Shown piece by piece: positions 46,453-56,030 of a stretch of DNA of 64,000 nt. The position numbers and the translations under genes are program-made. This DNA comes from Hypoxylon rubiginosum (taxonomy: Eukaryota > Ascomycota > Sordariomycetes > Xylariales > Hypoxylaceae). Location: assembly GCA_902806565.1 (NCBI GenBank), contig CADCXA010000062.1:186001-250000 (forward strand), in the 5' to 3' direction. The notes under the pieces were generated by a model. That model was not told the DNA's origin. It was given only the letters and a program-made list of their open reading frames with translations, and searched no databases. Each line of letters begins with the position of its first letter. Positions within the stretch are counted from its first letter, which is position 1.

Positions 46453-49400
46453 ATGGCTGAGCTCGTTCTCCGCTCTCTCCATCTAGACGGCAAGACATCG
46501 AGCATGACTTTGCCTCATGATCTCGGACAAGTGAACAGGTTTAACCTACCAATATGGGCAACATCCTTTGTTGTATGGCCAATAGTCCTACTGCTATCTG
46601 TCTGCACCCTTACATTTCGTCACCTTCGTCGATCAAAGGCCGAGGCCATAGACGAAGATCAACCGAGGTTTATCGCAACGCGCATCCCGATATTCTACGA
46701 TATATTGCAGCAAATAGTGCGCGCTGCGCTACTCTCAGTAGCCGTTATAGGCTGCGTGAAGGATGGATCCTCGACGGTATCCGAGGCTTGTGCTATCGGA
46801 TATACCTTGGCCTTGGACGCCTTTCGCATATTAGTAGCTCGATCTAGAAACAGCAGATCGGCGGTTGCGCACCATGTCACCCTCATTATGCTCATCGTCG
46901 GGCTGCTTGCTTTCATCCAGCTGAGCCCGAATATATTGCTCATCGCCACGCAGACTGAAGCTAGTCAGTGGCTGTACCTGAAGCTGGTGGCATCAATTCT
47001 CAGCCTATTCGTCGCTTTCATCACGCCTCGAGAATGGACACCCCCCAGGTTATGCTTCGAGCTTGCTCATAGGGAGCAAGCTGCACCGAGCCCCGAGCAG
47101 ACATGCTCTTACTTTTCGTACTTCGTCAGCTACGGCTGGCTTACGGATATCATCTTGAAGGGTGCGAAGCGACGCCTAGTTATCGCGGACATGCTACCGG
47201 TTCCGGAGTATGACGAGCCCCTGATCTGGAGAGCGCGGATCCTGGACGCGCGGAAGCGATTCAAGACTACCCTCAAGACGCTCGCCTACACTCTGCGCCA
47301 CAATATCGGAGCCATGGTTTTATTTGCCGCGTTTACGGCGGTGGTTGAGTTTATCGCACCTCTCGGGCTCTACCGACTCCTGAGTTACATACAAAACCCA
47401 TCTGCCGCCACGATCCGGCCGTGGCTCTGGGTTGCCCTGCTATTTATTGGGCCAACTCTGAGGTCGATCGCCTACCAGCAGTACATCTTTTCGAGCACGC
47501 GCTTAGTTGTGCGAACGCGGCTTTGTATGATCCAAGAGATCTACGCCAAGGCAGCCCGCATATTCGACAGCGAGGACCCGGGACAGGACAGCAAAACGTC
47601 AGGGGAGAATGATGAAGCCATGCCGGAACTGTTGGATGCCACTGGCAAGAAAAAGTCAGAGAGAAGCAGCAAGTCCGAGAGCATTACGAATCTCATGGCA
47701 TACGACGTCGACGCCATCTGGAGCTCTCGAGATTTCATCCTGGTCTGCGTGGCTAGTCCGATAGAGGTTACGATTGGCGTCGGATTCCTCTACTTCCTAT
47801 TCGGGTCCTGTTCCCTCATAGCCCTGGCGGTCATGCTGCTTTCCTTCCCTATCGCGACATTACTATCCAGGACAATGTCCGGATTCCAGCGCGAGGTTAT
47901 GAAGAAGACCGACCGCCGCGTATCGCTTATATCCGAATACCTCTCCTCCATCCGGACAATCAAGTATCTGGGATGGGAAGATATCATGGCGAAAAACGTC
48001 AACACGGAACGCAGGGAAGAAGAAAGGCTAACGTGGCGCCGTAATCTCACGGCTGTGGCCGTCGCTGTGCTCGGCGACACGGTACCCCTTTTTGCCTTGT
48101 TTAGCATGTTCGCGGTGGATACTTTGGTCCTCGGCCGCCCTCTTACCCCATCCACGGCGTTCACGGCGCTGTCCATAATTGAGACACTGCGGTTGCAGTT
48201 CGTCTGGATCGCCAATGTGACCCGATTCGTCTCCCAGGCTCGTATTGCATTCGGTCGAATCGACGAGTTTATGCTCGGCGAAGAGGAAATTGTCCGGCAC
48301 CCCGAAGGACCACCTGCCTTCCACAACGCCACGTTCCGCCGAGCTCAGCAGGAAGACAGCTTCCGCATGCAACTAGACGGAAAGTTCGTCGTAGGTGGCC
48401 TGAATGTGATTGCAGGCTCATCGGGCAGCGGCAAGTCTAGCCTACTGCTGTCGCTGCTTGGAGAAACCGTGTTGGAAGACGGCAGCGCGACATGCCCCCG
48501 CAATGTCGCTTACTCCTCGCAAACCCCCTGGCTAATTAACGATACGATACGTGCCAACATCCTCCTCCATGAGGAGTTCGACGCGAAACGATACGATCGA
48601 GTCGTTGACGCCTGCGGCCTACGACCTGACTTGGAGAAGTTTGAGCGCAAAGACCTCACTAACGTAGGAGTAAATGGCGCCAATCTCTCTGGCGGGCAGA
48701 GGCAGAGAGTATGCTTGGCAAGGGCTATTTACTCGCGATCCGAGTTGCTTCTGTTAGATGACGTCTTCTCCGCGCTCGACTCGATGACGCAGAAGCACGT
48801 CTGGGAGAAGTGTTTCCACGAGGATGTCCTGCAAGGGCGCACCGTAATCTTAGTGACCCAGATGCAGGCCGCGAAGGATGGTGCCGACTTGATGATGGAG
48901 CTTGCACACGGGCGAATCATGTCAACGACGCGACGGGGCGGTCTAAGACAGAACCTCAACTCTCCGACGGGGATTCGGCAGATTCCTCCAAGGTATAAAC
49001 GGCCGTTGGAAACGGTCACGGCACTGGACATCGACTCTAAGCCATCAACACATACGGAGGGCTTTGAAGCAAAAGTCGACCAGGAAATAGCGGGCCAGGG
49101 ACGGAACTCGAGAGTGCTGTTTTGGCACTACATGCTCTTCTTCGGCGGAACGGGGCGCGCCATGCTTGCTGTGCTTCTATGCCTCCTCTCCCAGCTAGCC
49201 TTCTTTGCCATCCCCTTGTGGCTCTCCGTCTGGGTGGGCGCATCCTCGCGGGAGGATGCTAAGACGGTTGGCTTTTACGTTGCCATCTACGGTGCCTGGC
49301 TCCTCTCCTTCACAACCATCTCCGCTATCAGCCAAACCTACCTCCAGTGGGGTGCCCGGAAGGCTGCACACACCTTGCACGAGAAACTAGTAACGGCGGC

Positions 49401-50991
49401 TATGTGGGTGTCGGTGCACTGGTACGACAAGAACCCGCCGGGCCGGCTGATCAATCGCTTCTCTAGCGACACGTACTCCCTCGATACCGTGCTGGTAGAA
49501 TACCTCCGGATCGCCATTGACAACATATTCCGGTTCGTGCTGCGCCTCACTGCTATCGGCTCCATCATGCCTGTCTTCGCAGTCCCTGCGGCCTTCATCT
49601 GCACTATCGGCCTGGTGTGCGCAGAGATGTACACCCGTGCTCAACTATCTGTCAAAGCACTCACTTCGGCTTCGCAATCTCCGATATTCTCGTTCTTCGG
49701 GGAGAGTCTTTCCGGAAAAGCCGTCATCCGGTCGTGCTCCGGCATGCAAGAAGCCTTTGCCGACGACCTCGCGAGGCGCCTGCGTGTGTACGCGCGCGCC
49801 AGCGAGACTCAGTATAACTTAAACCGATGGATCTGCGTCCGGGCCGACGGCTGCGCCGCCGTCATCGCGCTGTTCACCGGTGTTATCGCCTTGTCCATGG
49901 GATCGAATGCGCCGGCCGGCCGGTTGGGCTTCTCACTAACGAGCGCCATCGGCCTCGGCCAGACGATCCTCACCATGGTGCGCAATATGAATGAGCTGGA
50001 AGCTGAGCTGAACTGCTTCCACCGTGTTCGCGAGTACGCGTCATTGCCGCTCGAGACCGATTCTGCTAAGGACCAAGAGGACGCGACCACCCCGGATCTA
50101 CCCGAGCCGTGGCCGTCGCAAGGCCAAGTGGAGTTCCGCGGCGTCACTGCGAAATATGCGCTCGACGGGCCGGATATATTGCAGGACGTATCCCTGACCA
50201 TTAAGCCGGGAGAGCGAGTTGCTATCGTAGGCCGCACTGGAAGCGGCAAGTCGACTTTGGCCTTGTCTCTGCTGGGCTTCACCAACGTCACCAAGGGTGC
50301 CGTCTTAGTCGATGGTGTGGATATATCGACGATCCCGCTGCGGGTGCTCCGCCGGCGGTTGACGATCATTCCGCAAGAGCCGGTCCTCTTTGGGGGCGAC
50401 GTCAGTTTCAATCTCGATCCCTCACAGACTGCCCCCGACGAGCACCTAACAGAGGCAATAGACGCGTGCAGCGTCGTGGAGTCACTTGGAGCTCCTCGCG
50501 CGAGTGAAAACGCATCGTCGCAGGAGCCGGGTGGCAATTCCAATTTGTCGGCGGTTGCGTTAAACCTAGATACGGCCGTAGCACCGCGAGGATCCAACTT
50601 TTCGGCCGGACAGAGGCAAGTGCTCAGCCTTGCGCGCGCGACCGTCCGTCGATCGAAAGTGGTGGTGCTGGACGAGGCCACGGCGTCGCTGGATCACGTC
50701 TCGGACGCCGCGATCCAGCAGGTCCTGCGGTCGGCGTTCCGAGGCAAGACCATTTTCGCCATCGTGCACAGACTCTCGACCGTCATGGACTACGACCGCA
50801 TTGTCGTGATGGACAGCGGTAAAGTCCGTGAGATCGGACCACCGTTGGAACTTTACCGGGATCAGGGGATCTTCTATTCGATGGTTAGGCAGAGCATTGA
50901 GCATGGGAAAGGAGGCGAGTGGACGCCGGAGAAGCTTGAAAGTTTGAAAGCTCGAAGCGCTGGCTCGAGCCGACAAATGCGCACCCCGTAG
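46453..50991 (+). CDS. ABCC (MRP-type) multidrug-resistance ABC transporter
   Basis: Single exon, 1512 aa, full length. Order: an N-terminal hydrophobic TMD0-like region (about 30-200), TMD1 (about 270-620), NBD1, TMD2 (about 890-1170), NBD2. NBD1 has Walker A GSSGSGKSS with K661, signature LSGGQRQ at residue 745 and Walker B LLLLDD ending at D770; the second Asp in place of Glu is typical of ABCC NBD1. NBD2 has Walker A GRTGSGKST with K1266, signature FSAGQRQ and VVVLDEATASLD. It exports organic anions, conjugates or metabolites across the plasma or vacuolar membrane with ATP. It starts 535 bases from the divergent C45 enzyme, suggesting a linked role in export of the product or of toxic substrate. 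High GC and no introns for 4.5 kb. Confidence 0.96.
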   Translation: MAELVLRSLHLDGKTSSMTLPHDLGQVNRFNLPIWATSFVVWPIVLLLSVCTLTFRHLRRSKAEAIDEDQPRFIATRIPIFYDILQQIVRAALLSVAVIGCVKDGSSTVSEACAIGYTLALDAFRILVARSRNSRSAVAHHVTLIMLIVGLLAFIQLSPNILLIATQTEASQWLYLKLVASILSLFVAFITPREWTPPRLCFELAHREQAAPSPEQTCSYFSYFVSYGWLTDIILKGAKRRLVIADMLPVPEYDEPLIWRARILDARKRFKTTLKTLAYTLRHNIGAMVLFAAFTAVVEFIAPLGLYRLLSYIQNPSAATIRPWLWVALLFIGPTLRSIAYQQYIFSSTRLVVRTRLCMIQEIYAKAARIFDSEDPGQDSKTSGENDEAMPELLDATGKKKSERSSKSESITNLMAYDVDAIWSSRDFILVCVASPIEVTIGVGFLYFLFGSCSLIALAVMLLSFPIATLLSRTMSGFQREVMKKTDRRVSLISEYLSSIRTIKYLGWEDIMAKNVNTERREEERLTWRRNLTAVAVAVLGDTVPLFALFSMFAVDTLVLGRPLTPSTAFTALSIIETLRLQFVWIANVTRFVSQARIAFGRIDEFMLGEEEIVRHPEGPPAFHNATFRRAQQEDSFRMQLDGKFVVGGLNVIAGSSGSGKSSLLLSLLGETVLEDGSATCPRNVAYSSQTPWLINDTIRANILLHEEFDAKRYDRVVDACGLRPDLEKFERKDLTNVGVNGANLSGGQRQRVCLARAIYSRSELLLLDDVFSALDSMTQKHVWEKCFHEDVLQGRTVILVTQMQAAKDGADLMMELAHGRIMSTTRRGGLRQNLNSPTGIRQIPPRYKRPLETVTALDIDSKPSTHTEGFEAKVDQEIAGQGRNSRVLFWHYMLFFGGTGRAMLAVLLCLLSQLAFFAIPLWLSVWVGASSREDAKTVGFYVAIYGAWLLSFTTISAISQTYLQWGARKAAHTLHEKLVTAAMWVSVHWYDKNPPGRLINRFSSDTYSLDTVLVEYLRIAIDNIFRFVLRLTAIGSIMPVFAVPAAFICTIGLVCAEMYTRAQLSVKALTSASQSPIFSFFGESLSGKAVIRSCSGMQEAFADDLARRLRVYARASETQYNLNRWICVRADGCAAVIALFTGVIALSMGSNAPAGRLGFSLTSAIGLGQTILTMVRNMNELEAELNCFHRVREYASLPLETDSAKDQEDATTPDLPEPWPSQGQVEFRGVTAKYALDGPDILQDVSLTIKPGERVAIVGRTGSGKSTLALSLLGFTNVTKGAVLVDGVDISTIPLRVLRRRLTIIPQEPVLFGGDVSFNLDPSQTAPDEHLTEAIDACSVVESLGAPRASENASSQEPGGNSNLSAVALNLDTAVAPRGSNFSAGQRQVLSLARATVRRSKVVVLDEATASLDHVSDAAIQQVLRSAFRGKTIFAIVHRLSTVMDYDRIVVMDSGKVREIGPPLELYRDQGIFYSMVRQSIEHGKGGEWTPEKLESLKARSAGSSRQMRTP

Positions 50992-51549
50992 GGATTGCTA
51001 TAAATAATTTCGGTAGTAGGTAAAGGTGCTGTAATAATCCCACTTATAAGGGGCTTAGTGCTGCACCACAGAGTACAGGGGTACCCATAACTTGTATGTT
51101 GCATCAGGTTGCGGTTTCGCAGCGTTAAATGTGCAAACCAGCGCTGTCGGTTTGCAACCCGAGACAACCACCAGAAAAAGAGGTTTTGGTTTTATTTCAG
51201 GTATGGAAACATGAGGTCAGGTAGAAATTGCCCCTCCTAAAGCCTACATACATGTATGTAGGTTTTTGAGTACCTCCACAGTGCGTATGGCCCATTCTAC
51301 CTTCCGTCTCCGTACCTTCCATCTTCTGCCCAACATCTATAGGCCTTTTATTTCTTTAGAGTTTGGTTGTAATATAATTTCTTCCTTCCATTCACTACAT
51401 GACCTACCTACCTAGGTAGGTATCCCCCATTCTACCCCACCAAATTCAAATCGTGGACCTTTAGCTTGGGATTATCTACTCTCTCCTCTCTTCTCTTAGG
51501 TCCCTCAACTCCAGTCTCCCTCTATCTGTTTGGCGTAACCACTACCAAG
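50992..51549. other. Intergenic region with CCTAGG palindrome
   Basis: 3' end of the transporter gene and pyrimidine-rich promoter of the RNase H gene. A perfect 18-base palindrome of TACCTA and TAGGTA units is at 51405-51422. CATACATGTATG occurs near 51247. Confidence 0.5.
51405..51422. repeat. 18-bp TACCTACCTAGGTAGGTA palindrome
   Basis: Same simple palindromic motif as at 17962-17992 and 18264-18280; about 130 bases before the RNase H start codon. Confidence 0.65.
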
Positions 51550-52485
51550 ATGCCTCTCCCTCTGGGCCCATACAGCAGCGACGAGGAGGGCCCCTGCCTG
51601 TTGCCCGATGGCCAAATTGTTTGCGGTCCACACGGCCTTGTCGTTTGCGATGAGTGCTGCACAGATTATGCCGACACCGATCCTACGCAACCCGACGAAG
51701 ATCAAGAAGATTGTGAATATTGTCGAGGGCCGGAGAAGATCAGAGGCACTGGCCGAGTATTCCCCACTACGTTTACTCCTCCGACGACTTCAATCCTTCC
51801 AACAGAACTGTTCCCCGGTAGACGAACTTATGGAAAAGTGACTAGGTAAGCATAGCCTGGAGAGAAATCCGGCCTTCTTAGAACAATATATCTCCTAGAT
51901 TAGACTTGTTAACTTTGTGTAACCAGATACGTCCACCGCGATGATCCTCGAGCAGTTCTCATCATGACCGATGGTGCGTGCCTGGACAATGGCCAAGCAA
52001 ATCCCAAGGCCGGCTGGGCTCTCGTCCATGGACCGGGACTCACGAATAAGCCGGCAATCATATCGGCTCGATTAGAGAAGGAGGGTCCTTTTGGAGATGA
52101 GGCCGTCCAGACCAGTAACAGGGCCGAGCTTCGTGCTGTTATCGAGGCCCTGCGCTTTCGATACTGGCCCGCCGAAGGCTTCAGAACTATCACCATTGCC
52201 ACCGACTCGGAGTACGTAGTCAAGGGATCCACAAAATGGGCGAAGACATGGGTAAAGAACAACTGGAAGACAAGCGCGAACGCTTGTGTCAAGAACAAGG
52301 ACCTATGGGAACTCCTTCTGGGAGACTTCGAGAGATCGGATGATGAAGGGCTTCGTATCCGCTTCTGGTGGATCCCAAGAAACTGGAACAAGAACGCAGA
52401 CGCTGCGGCGAAGAAGGCCGCGGCGGAGGACACGGCAGCTGATCACTTCATGGGGTGGGGCGGACATCATTTTCCGGAAAACTAA
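51550..52485 (+). CDS. RNase H type 1 with N-terminal Cys/His-rich segment
   Basis: Exons 51550-51845 and 51927-52485, 284 aa. The ATG at 51550 was preferred to the in-frame codon at 51466. The C-terminal half is an RNase H fold with the catalytic DEDD set: D114 (MTDGAC), E166 (SNRAELRAV), D192 (ATDSEYV) and D257 (NKNADAAAKKA), all at normal spacing. It should cut RNA in RNA-DNA hybrids. The first 65 residues carry a metal-site-like pattern: LLPDGQIVCGPHGLVVCDEC, then CTDY, and later CEYCRG. This CxPHxxxVCxxCC arrangement is known to me from other fungal RNase H-like proteins, but its role is unclear. No mitochondrial presequence is evident. It could come from a domesticated retroelement RNase H or be a cellular enzyme. 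Confidence 0.88.
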
Positions 52486-53459
52486 CAAAATATACCCCAA
52501 CTAATACTAACCCAGTGGTAAGGACCAAGATGCATGCTCTATAAGCGTGCTACGCTATAATTATTAGGGGGGTTAGTAGATAATAGACCTACGGTATCAT
52601 TAATTAATTTACACCTGTCTCGCCAGCCGTCAGTAGCTCCAGCTGACAACAGTCTTCTGGCAACTGGAAAGCCCCTATGGACCAATCTTTTAGTAACGTT
52701 CTTCCTATAAGTCTACGTTACGTTAATCTAAAAGTCTGAAAACTCTCCTTGCGCTCGTCGATCTTCTTCACCGCCTCACCATCCATTATGCCATGTAGGT
52801 AAGCGTCACCTACTATCGTGCAGACAGTCTCAGCTTCCGAGCCGTCGTTTATCTCCCCCGGTACCGCCTCGGTGCTTCTTAGAATGAATGGTAGACGTCC
52901 GCCGGCAAGAACGCATACGAAGTCGCCCAGCTTAACGTTTTCGGGGGCCAGACCCATATAGCCCCTTTTCGAAAAGAAAAACCTTCGGTCATAGGCTGTC
53001 TGATGGATATGGTTCCAAAAGGCGTTGCCCTCCAGTCGGTTCTGGAAACTCTCAGGGAACCGGTCGCTTATTGGCCTGCCGTAAAGCGATAGCAGCGACA
53101 AGAACGAGAAGAAGTCATGAATTTGCCGATCCTCAAGGCCCGCTCGCTTAGTCGGAATGATCTCTCTTTTCCTGCTACAGCTGAGATCCAAGGACAAAGT
53201 CCTCTAGAAGGCGTCCAGAATAGTCCCTCCGGATGGATATGGTTTGTCAGGTTCCTTCTCCACTCCAGCCATGTTACGCCAATCGCGAATCGCCTTGGGT
53301 TCTTTTCCCATATTCATGAATGATGGACTGATTTGCTCTACCACGTCGAAGACAATCCCGCTCGCTCGAAGAGAGCCCTGCTTGTTACCATTTGACGCGT
53401 TAAAAGGGTGTGACCCGCAAGCATCGAAAAGACTTAAAATCTTAAGATAAAGGCTTATA

Positions 53460-54273
53460 CTAAGTTAAACCACCAGGTTAAGACCACCCTATATAAGGAT
53501 CACCACTTTTATATATAAAACACCCATTTTTATAAGCCTATATTTAATTAATAAAAATAAATAAAAATGAATAAGTTTATTATTTATATAATAAATATAG
53601 TTTTTAAATTATATAAAGTATTTTAATTTTAAAAACATATTATTAGCCGTGAAATAAAAATTTAAAAATTAAAGTTTTATTTTTTATATAAATTATTAAA
53701 AAAACAAAAAAAATTTATATTAAATTATAAAATTAATAACTTTAAGTTAAATTAATTTTATAAGATTAAATAAACTTAAAAATATTTATAAATATTATTA
53801 AAAAATATATAATTATTTTTTTAATTTAATTATTATATAATATAAATTTTAATATTTAAATTTATATAAAAAATATATTATTAGAATTATATATTTAAAT
53901 AAATAATTATAAAAACTTTTAATAAATTTAAAACTTTTTAAAATAATATATTATATATATTTTAATTAAATATATTTAAAACTTAAATTTAATAATATTT
54001 ATTTAATTATATATTTTTTTTATTAGTATTATTTATAATTTATATAAAAAATAAAACTTTAAAATTTAAACTTTTATTTTATTATTAATAACGCGTTTTT
54101 TTAAATTATATTTTTTTTATATTTTAAAAAATATTTACTATATATAAATATCAAGCTTATTTATTTTTACTTATTTCTATTAATTAAATATAAGCTTGTG
54201 AAAATAGGTATTTTATATGTAAAAATGGTGATCCCTATATAGGGTGGTCCTAACCTGGTGGTTTAACTTATAG
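53460..54273. mobile_element. AT-rich element with long terminal inverted repeats inserted in the HET gene
   Basis: The left end (TTAAACCACCAGGTTAAGAC near 53466) and the reverse complement of the right end (TTAAACCACCAGGTTAGGAC) match over about 115 bases, nearly all differences being C/T or G/A. The ends begin CTA(TA)AGTTAAACC. The interior of about 580 bases is almost pure A and T with no reading frame, so it is either a MITE or a transposon whose interior was destroyed by RIP. A target duplication is not evident; a TA stands directly before the left end only. The insertion splits the HET coding sequence. Confidence 0.85.
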
Positions 54274-54559
54274 TCCCGGTTATACACGGTATTGAAATCG
54301 CGGGTCTAACCTGGTACCCACGATGGCAGGTTTATCGCCTTCGAATTTGGCCGTGTAGGATTTTCCCCGTGCTTCTGAAATAGGCTACAGAAGAGGTCTA
54401 GATTGCGTGTCTCGGTGATGATTTCTCTTGCGGAGCGTTCGTAGGCCATTTCCACTAATAAATTGTAATCGACCGTGATGTTCTGGGCGTCATTTATCAT
54501 CCCCAGAAGACCATAAACCTTGTCTCGAGGGTTCGTAGCGTTTCTATGCCGGATATAGC

Positions 54560-54801
54560 TGTCACGAGACCGTTCTAGCAATAAGGGTAACTACAACGTT
54601 GTTCCACGAGGAGCTACAAACCTAACAGCTACAAGCGTCTTGGTATATACAGGAACAACGGACAAAGAAGCCTATCAGGCCAGGGAGCTCCGCCTCCGAT
54701 ATCCCTGGTGGTGTAAACACCCGATATCGCTATTCCAGGGGTCATGATACCTCCTGGATAGTAAGGGCTAAGGTCTGTGTAACAAGACCTAAGTCCTGAC
54801 A
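54560..54801 (-). repeat. HET-gene copy of the duplicated segment
   Basis: This 242-bp segment (exon 1 end, whole intron, exon 2 start on the minus strand) is the partner of 20786-21018, in opposite orientation and 33.5 kb away. Intron sequence is as conserved as exon sequence, so the duplication is recent relative to HET family divergence. Confidence 0.75.
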
Positions 54802-55557
54802 ATAGCCGATAACCTGGCTGAAAGATTTGCCATACCGTCCTATACGAACGTGTTCCAATTCCCTTTGGAGCCGTATGAGCCTCATTAGGTCATCGAAGCC
54901 TGGCTCCCTGCCCCAGGATTCGTGAACACTAATGCAACTGGAGGTGAGGTGTGTGTTAAAGTTCAACAGCATACTTGTTACAGTTTCTCGAGAAATAAAC
55001 AGATTTCCACGTTGATATATCAAGTTTTGCGCACGAACCGCGGTCCAAACACGGTCCCACCACGAACCGTTTAGAAAAGCTAATAGACTCAGTGGGTGGC
55101 TCTCTCTGACAAGGTCGGTCCAGTGCAAATTTGGGTCGCTTGCAACAGTGACAAAGCGTATTATATCTGAATCCCTAGGTCTAGCCTTGCCTAGCCACGC
55201 GACCACACACTTAGCCGATGAGTAAATTTGGCCCATGAGTTTAACTTGATGATTTCGCTCATCGGTATCGTCTTGGTTAATACATAAGGCGTCTACCCAC
55301 AACGTTCGCTCGCGGTCGGGATAACGCAAGGAACGAAGGGCCGAATATAGGTTTCTTGTGACATGATGTGTCTGGCCTTGGAAGGTGATGGGAGTAGTAT
55401 CTTTTGAATCTCCCCACACATATGACAGGGCTTCAAAACCCGATGGACAGTCCAATGGTGACACGAAGAGTTGGCATTGAATATCGCTGGATGTATTGCC
55501 AGGCAGGAGGAGGAGGAGTCTGAACCGCTGTTCTGGTCCACTCAGTTGTGAATACAT

Positions 55558-56030
55558 TTTTTAACTAAATAAGGCCTGTATTCGTTCGCATTCGCATTCT
55601 AAAAGAAGTGCCGTGGGTACCTGTTTGAGGACCTTTGGTGAATAGAGATAAATTATAATGTACCTGAGTTAGAAGATACAGCTCCTAGGACTAGGAATAA
55701 GAAGTTAGACTACAACAACCGATATCAATCCCGCCATTAATAGTTCAGGGGTTGAACTACGAGTAGTGCCGGGAGCCCGTTAATACGCTGAAGCTAATCA
55801 GCCTGGCTGCAGGCATACAAGAGTACCTGTGTACTTTCAAGCTGTGTCTTACATTAACCCTATCAAAAGCAGCGAAATGTGCACCTTTGGCCTAAGCCTC
55901 AGTGAGCCTTGGGCAGCACTGCAGTATGCCGTGGCGAACATAGGTACCCAGGTGATTGGTAACAGATATTAGGACCTATCTGGTTCTTTTTCGGTTACTA
56001 AACATCTTAGCAAGCTCGCATTTTGCGTCG
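55558..56030. other. HET promoter and isochore boundary
   Basis: Normal base composition until about 56030, then a sharp switch to about 90 percent AT within some tens of bases. No gene. Confidence 0.6.

Larger units (their letters stand above)
52718..55557 (-). pseudogene. HET (heterokaryon incompatibility) domain gene, disrupted
   Basis: Minus strand. Exon 1 (55557-54751, 269 codons) starts MYSQLSGPEQRFRLLLLLPG and has the HET hallmarks FEALSYVWGD and LWVDALCINQDD. A 160-base intron (54750-54591) leads to exon 2 (LPLLLERSRD, then NPRDKVYGLLGMINDAQN and NLPSWVPG). A stop then meets the 814-bp element at 53460-54273. The C-terminal part resumes at about 53450 (FDACGSHPFNASNGNKQG; then RRFFFSKRGYMGLAPENVKL and VGDAYLHGIMDGEA). 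Between them ILDAF-stop-RTLSL has TAG where family members have Trp, a G-to-A change as RIP makes. Intact HET proteins trigger cell death after fusion of unlike hyphae. This copy cannot make the full protein. The truncated N-terminal exons might still be transcribed. Confidence 0.85.

Noticed and set aside
49809..50681. 290-codon minus-strand frame
   Set aside because: Antisense to the second half of the ABCC transporter; no protein features.
53521..54200. Large intron of the HET gene
   Set aside because: The stretch is bounded by long inverted repeats and has stops and lost codons at its edges, which fits an inserted element better than an intron.
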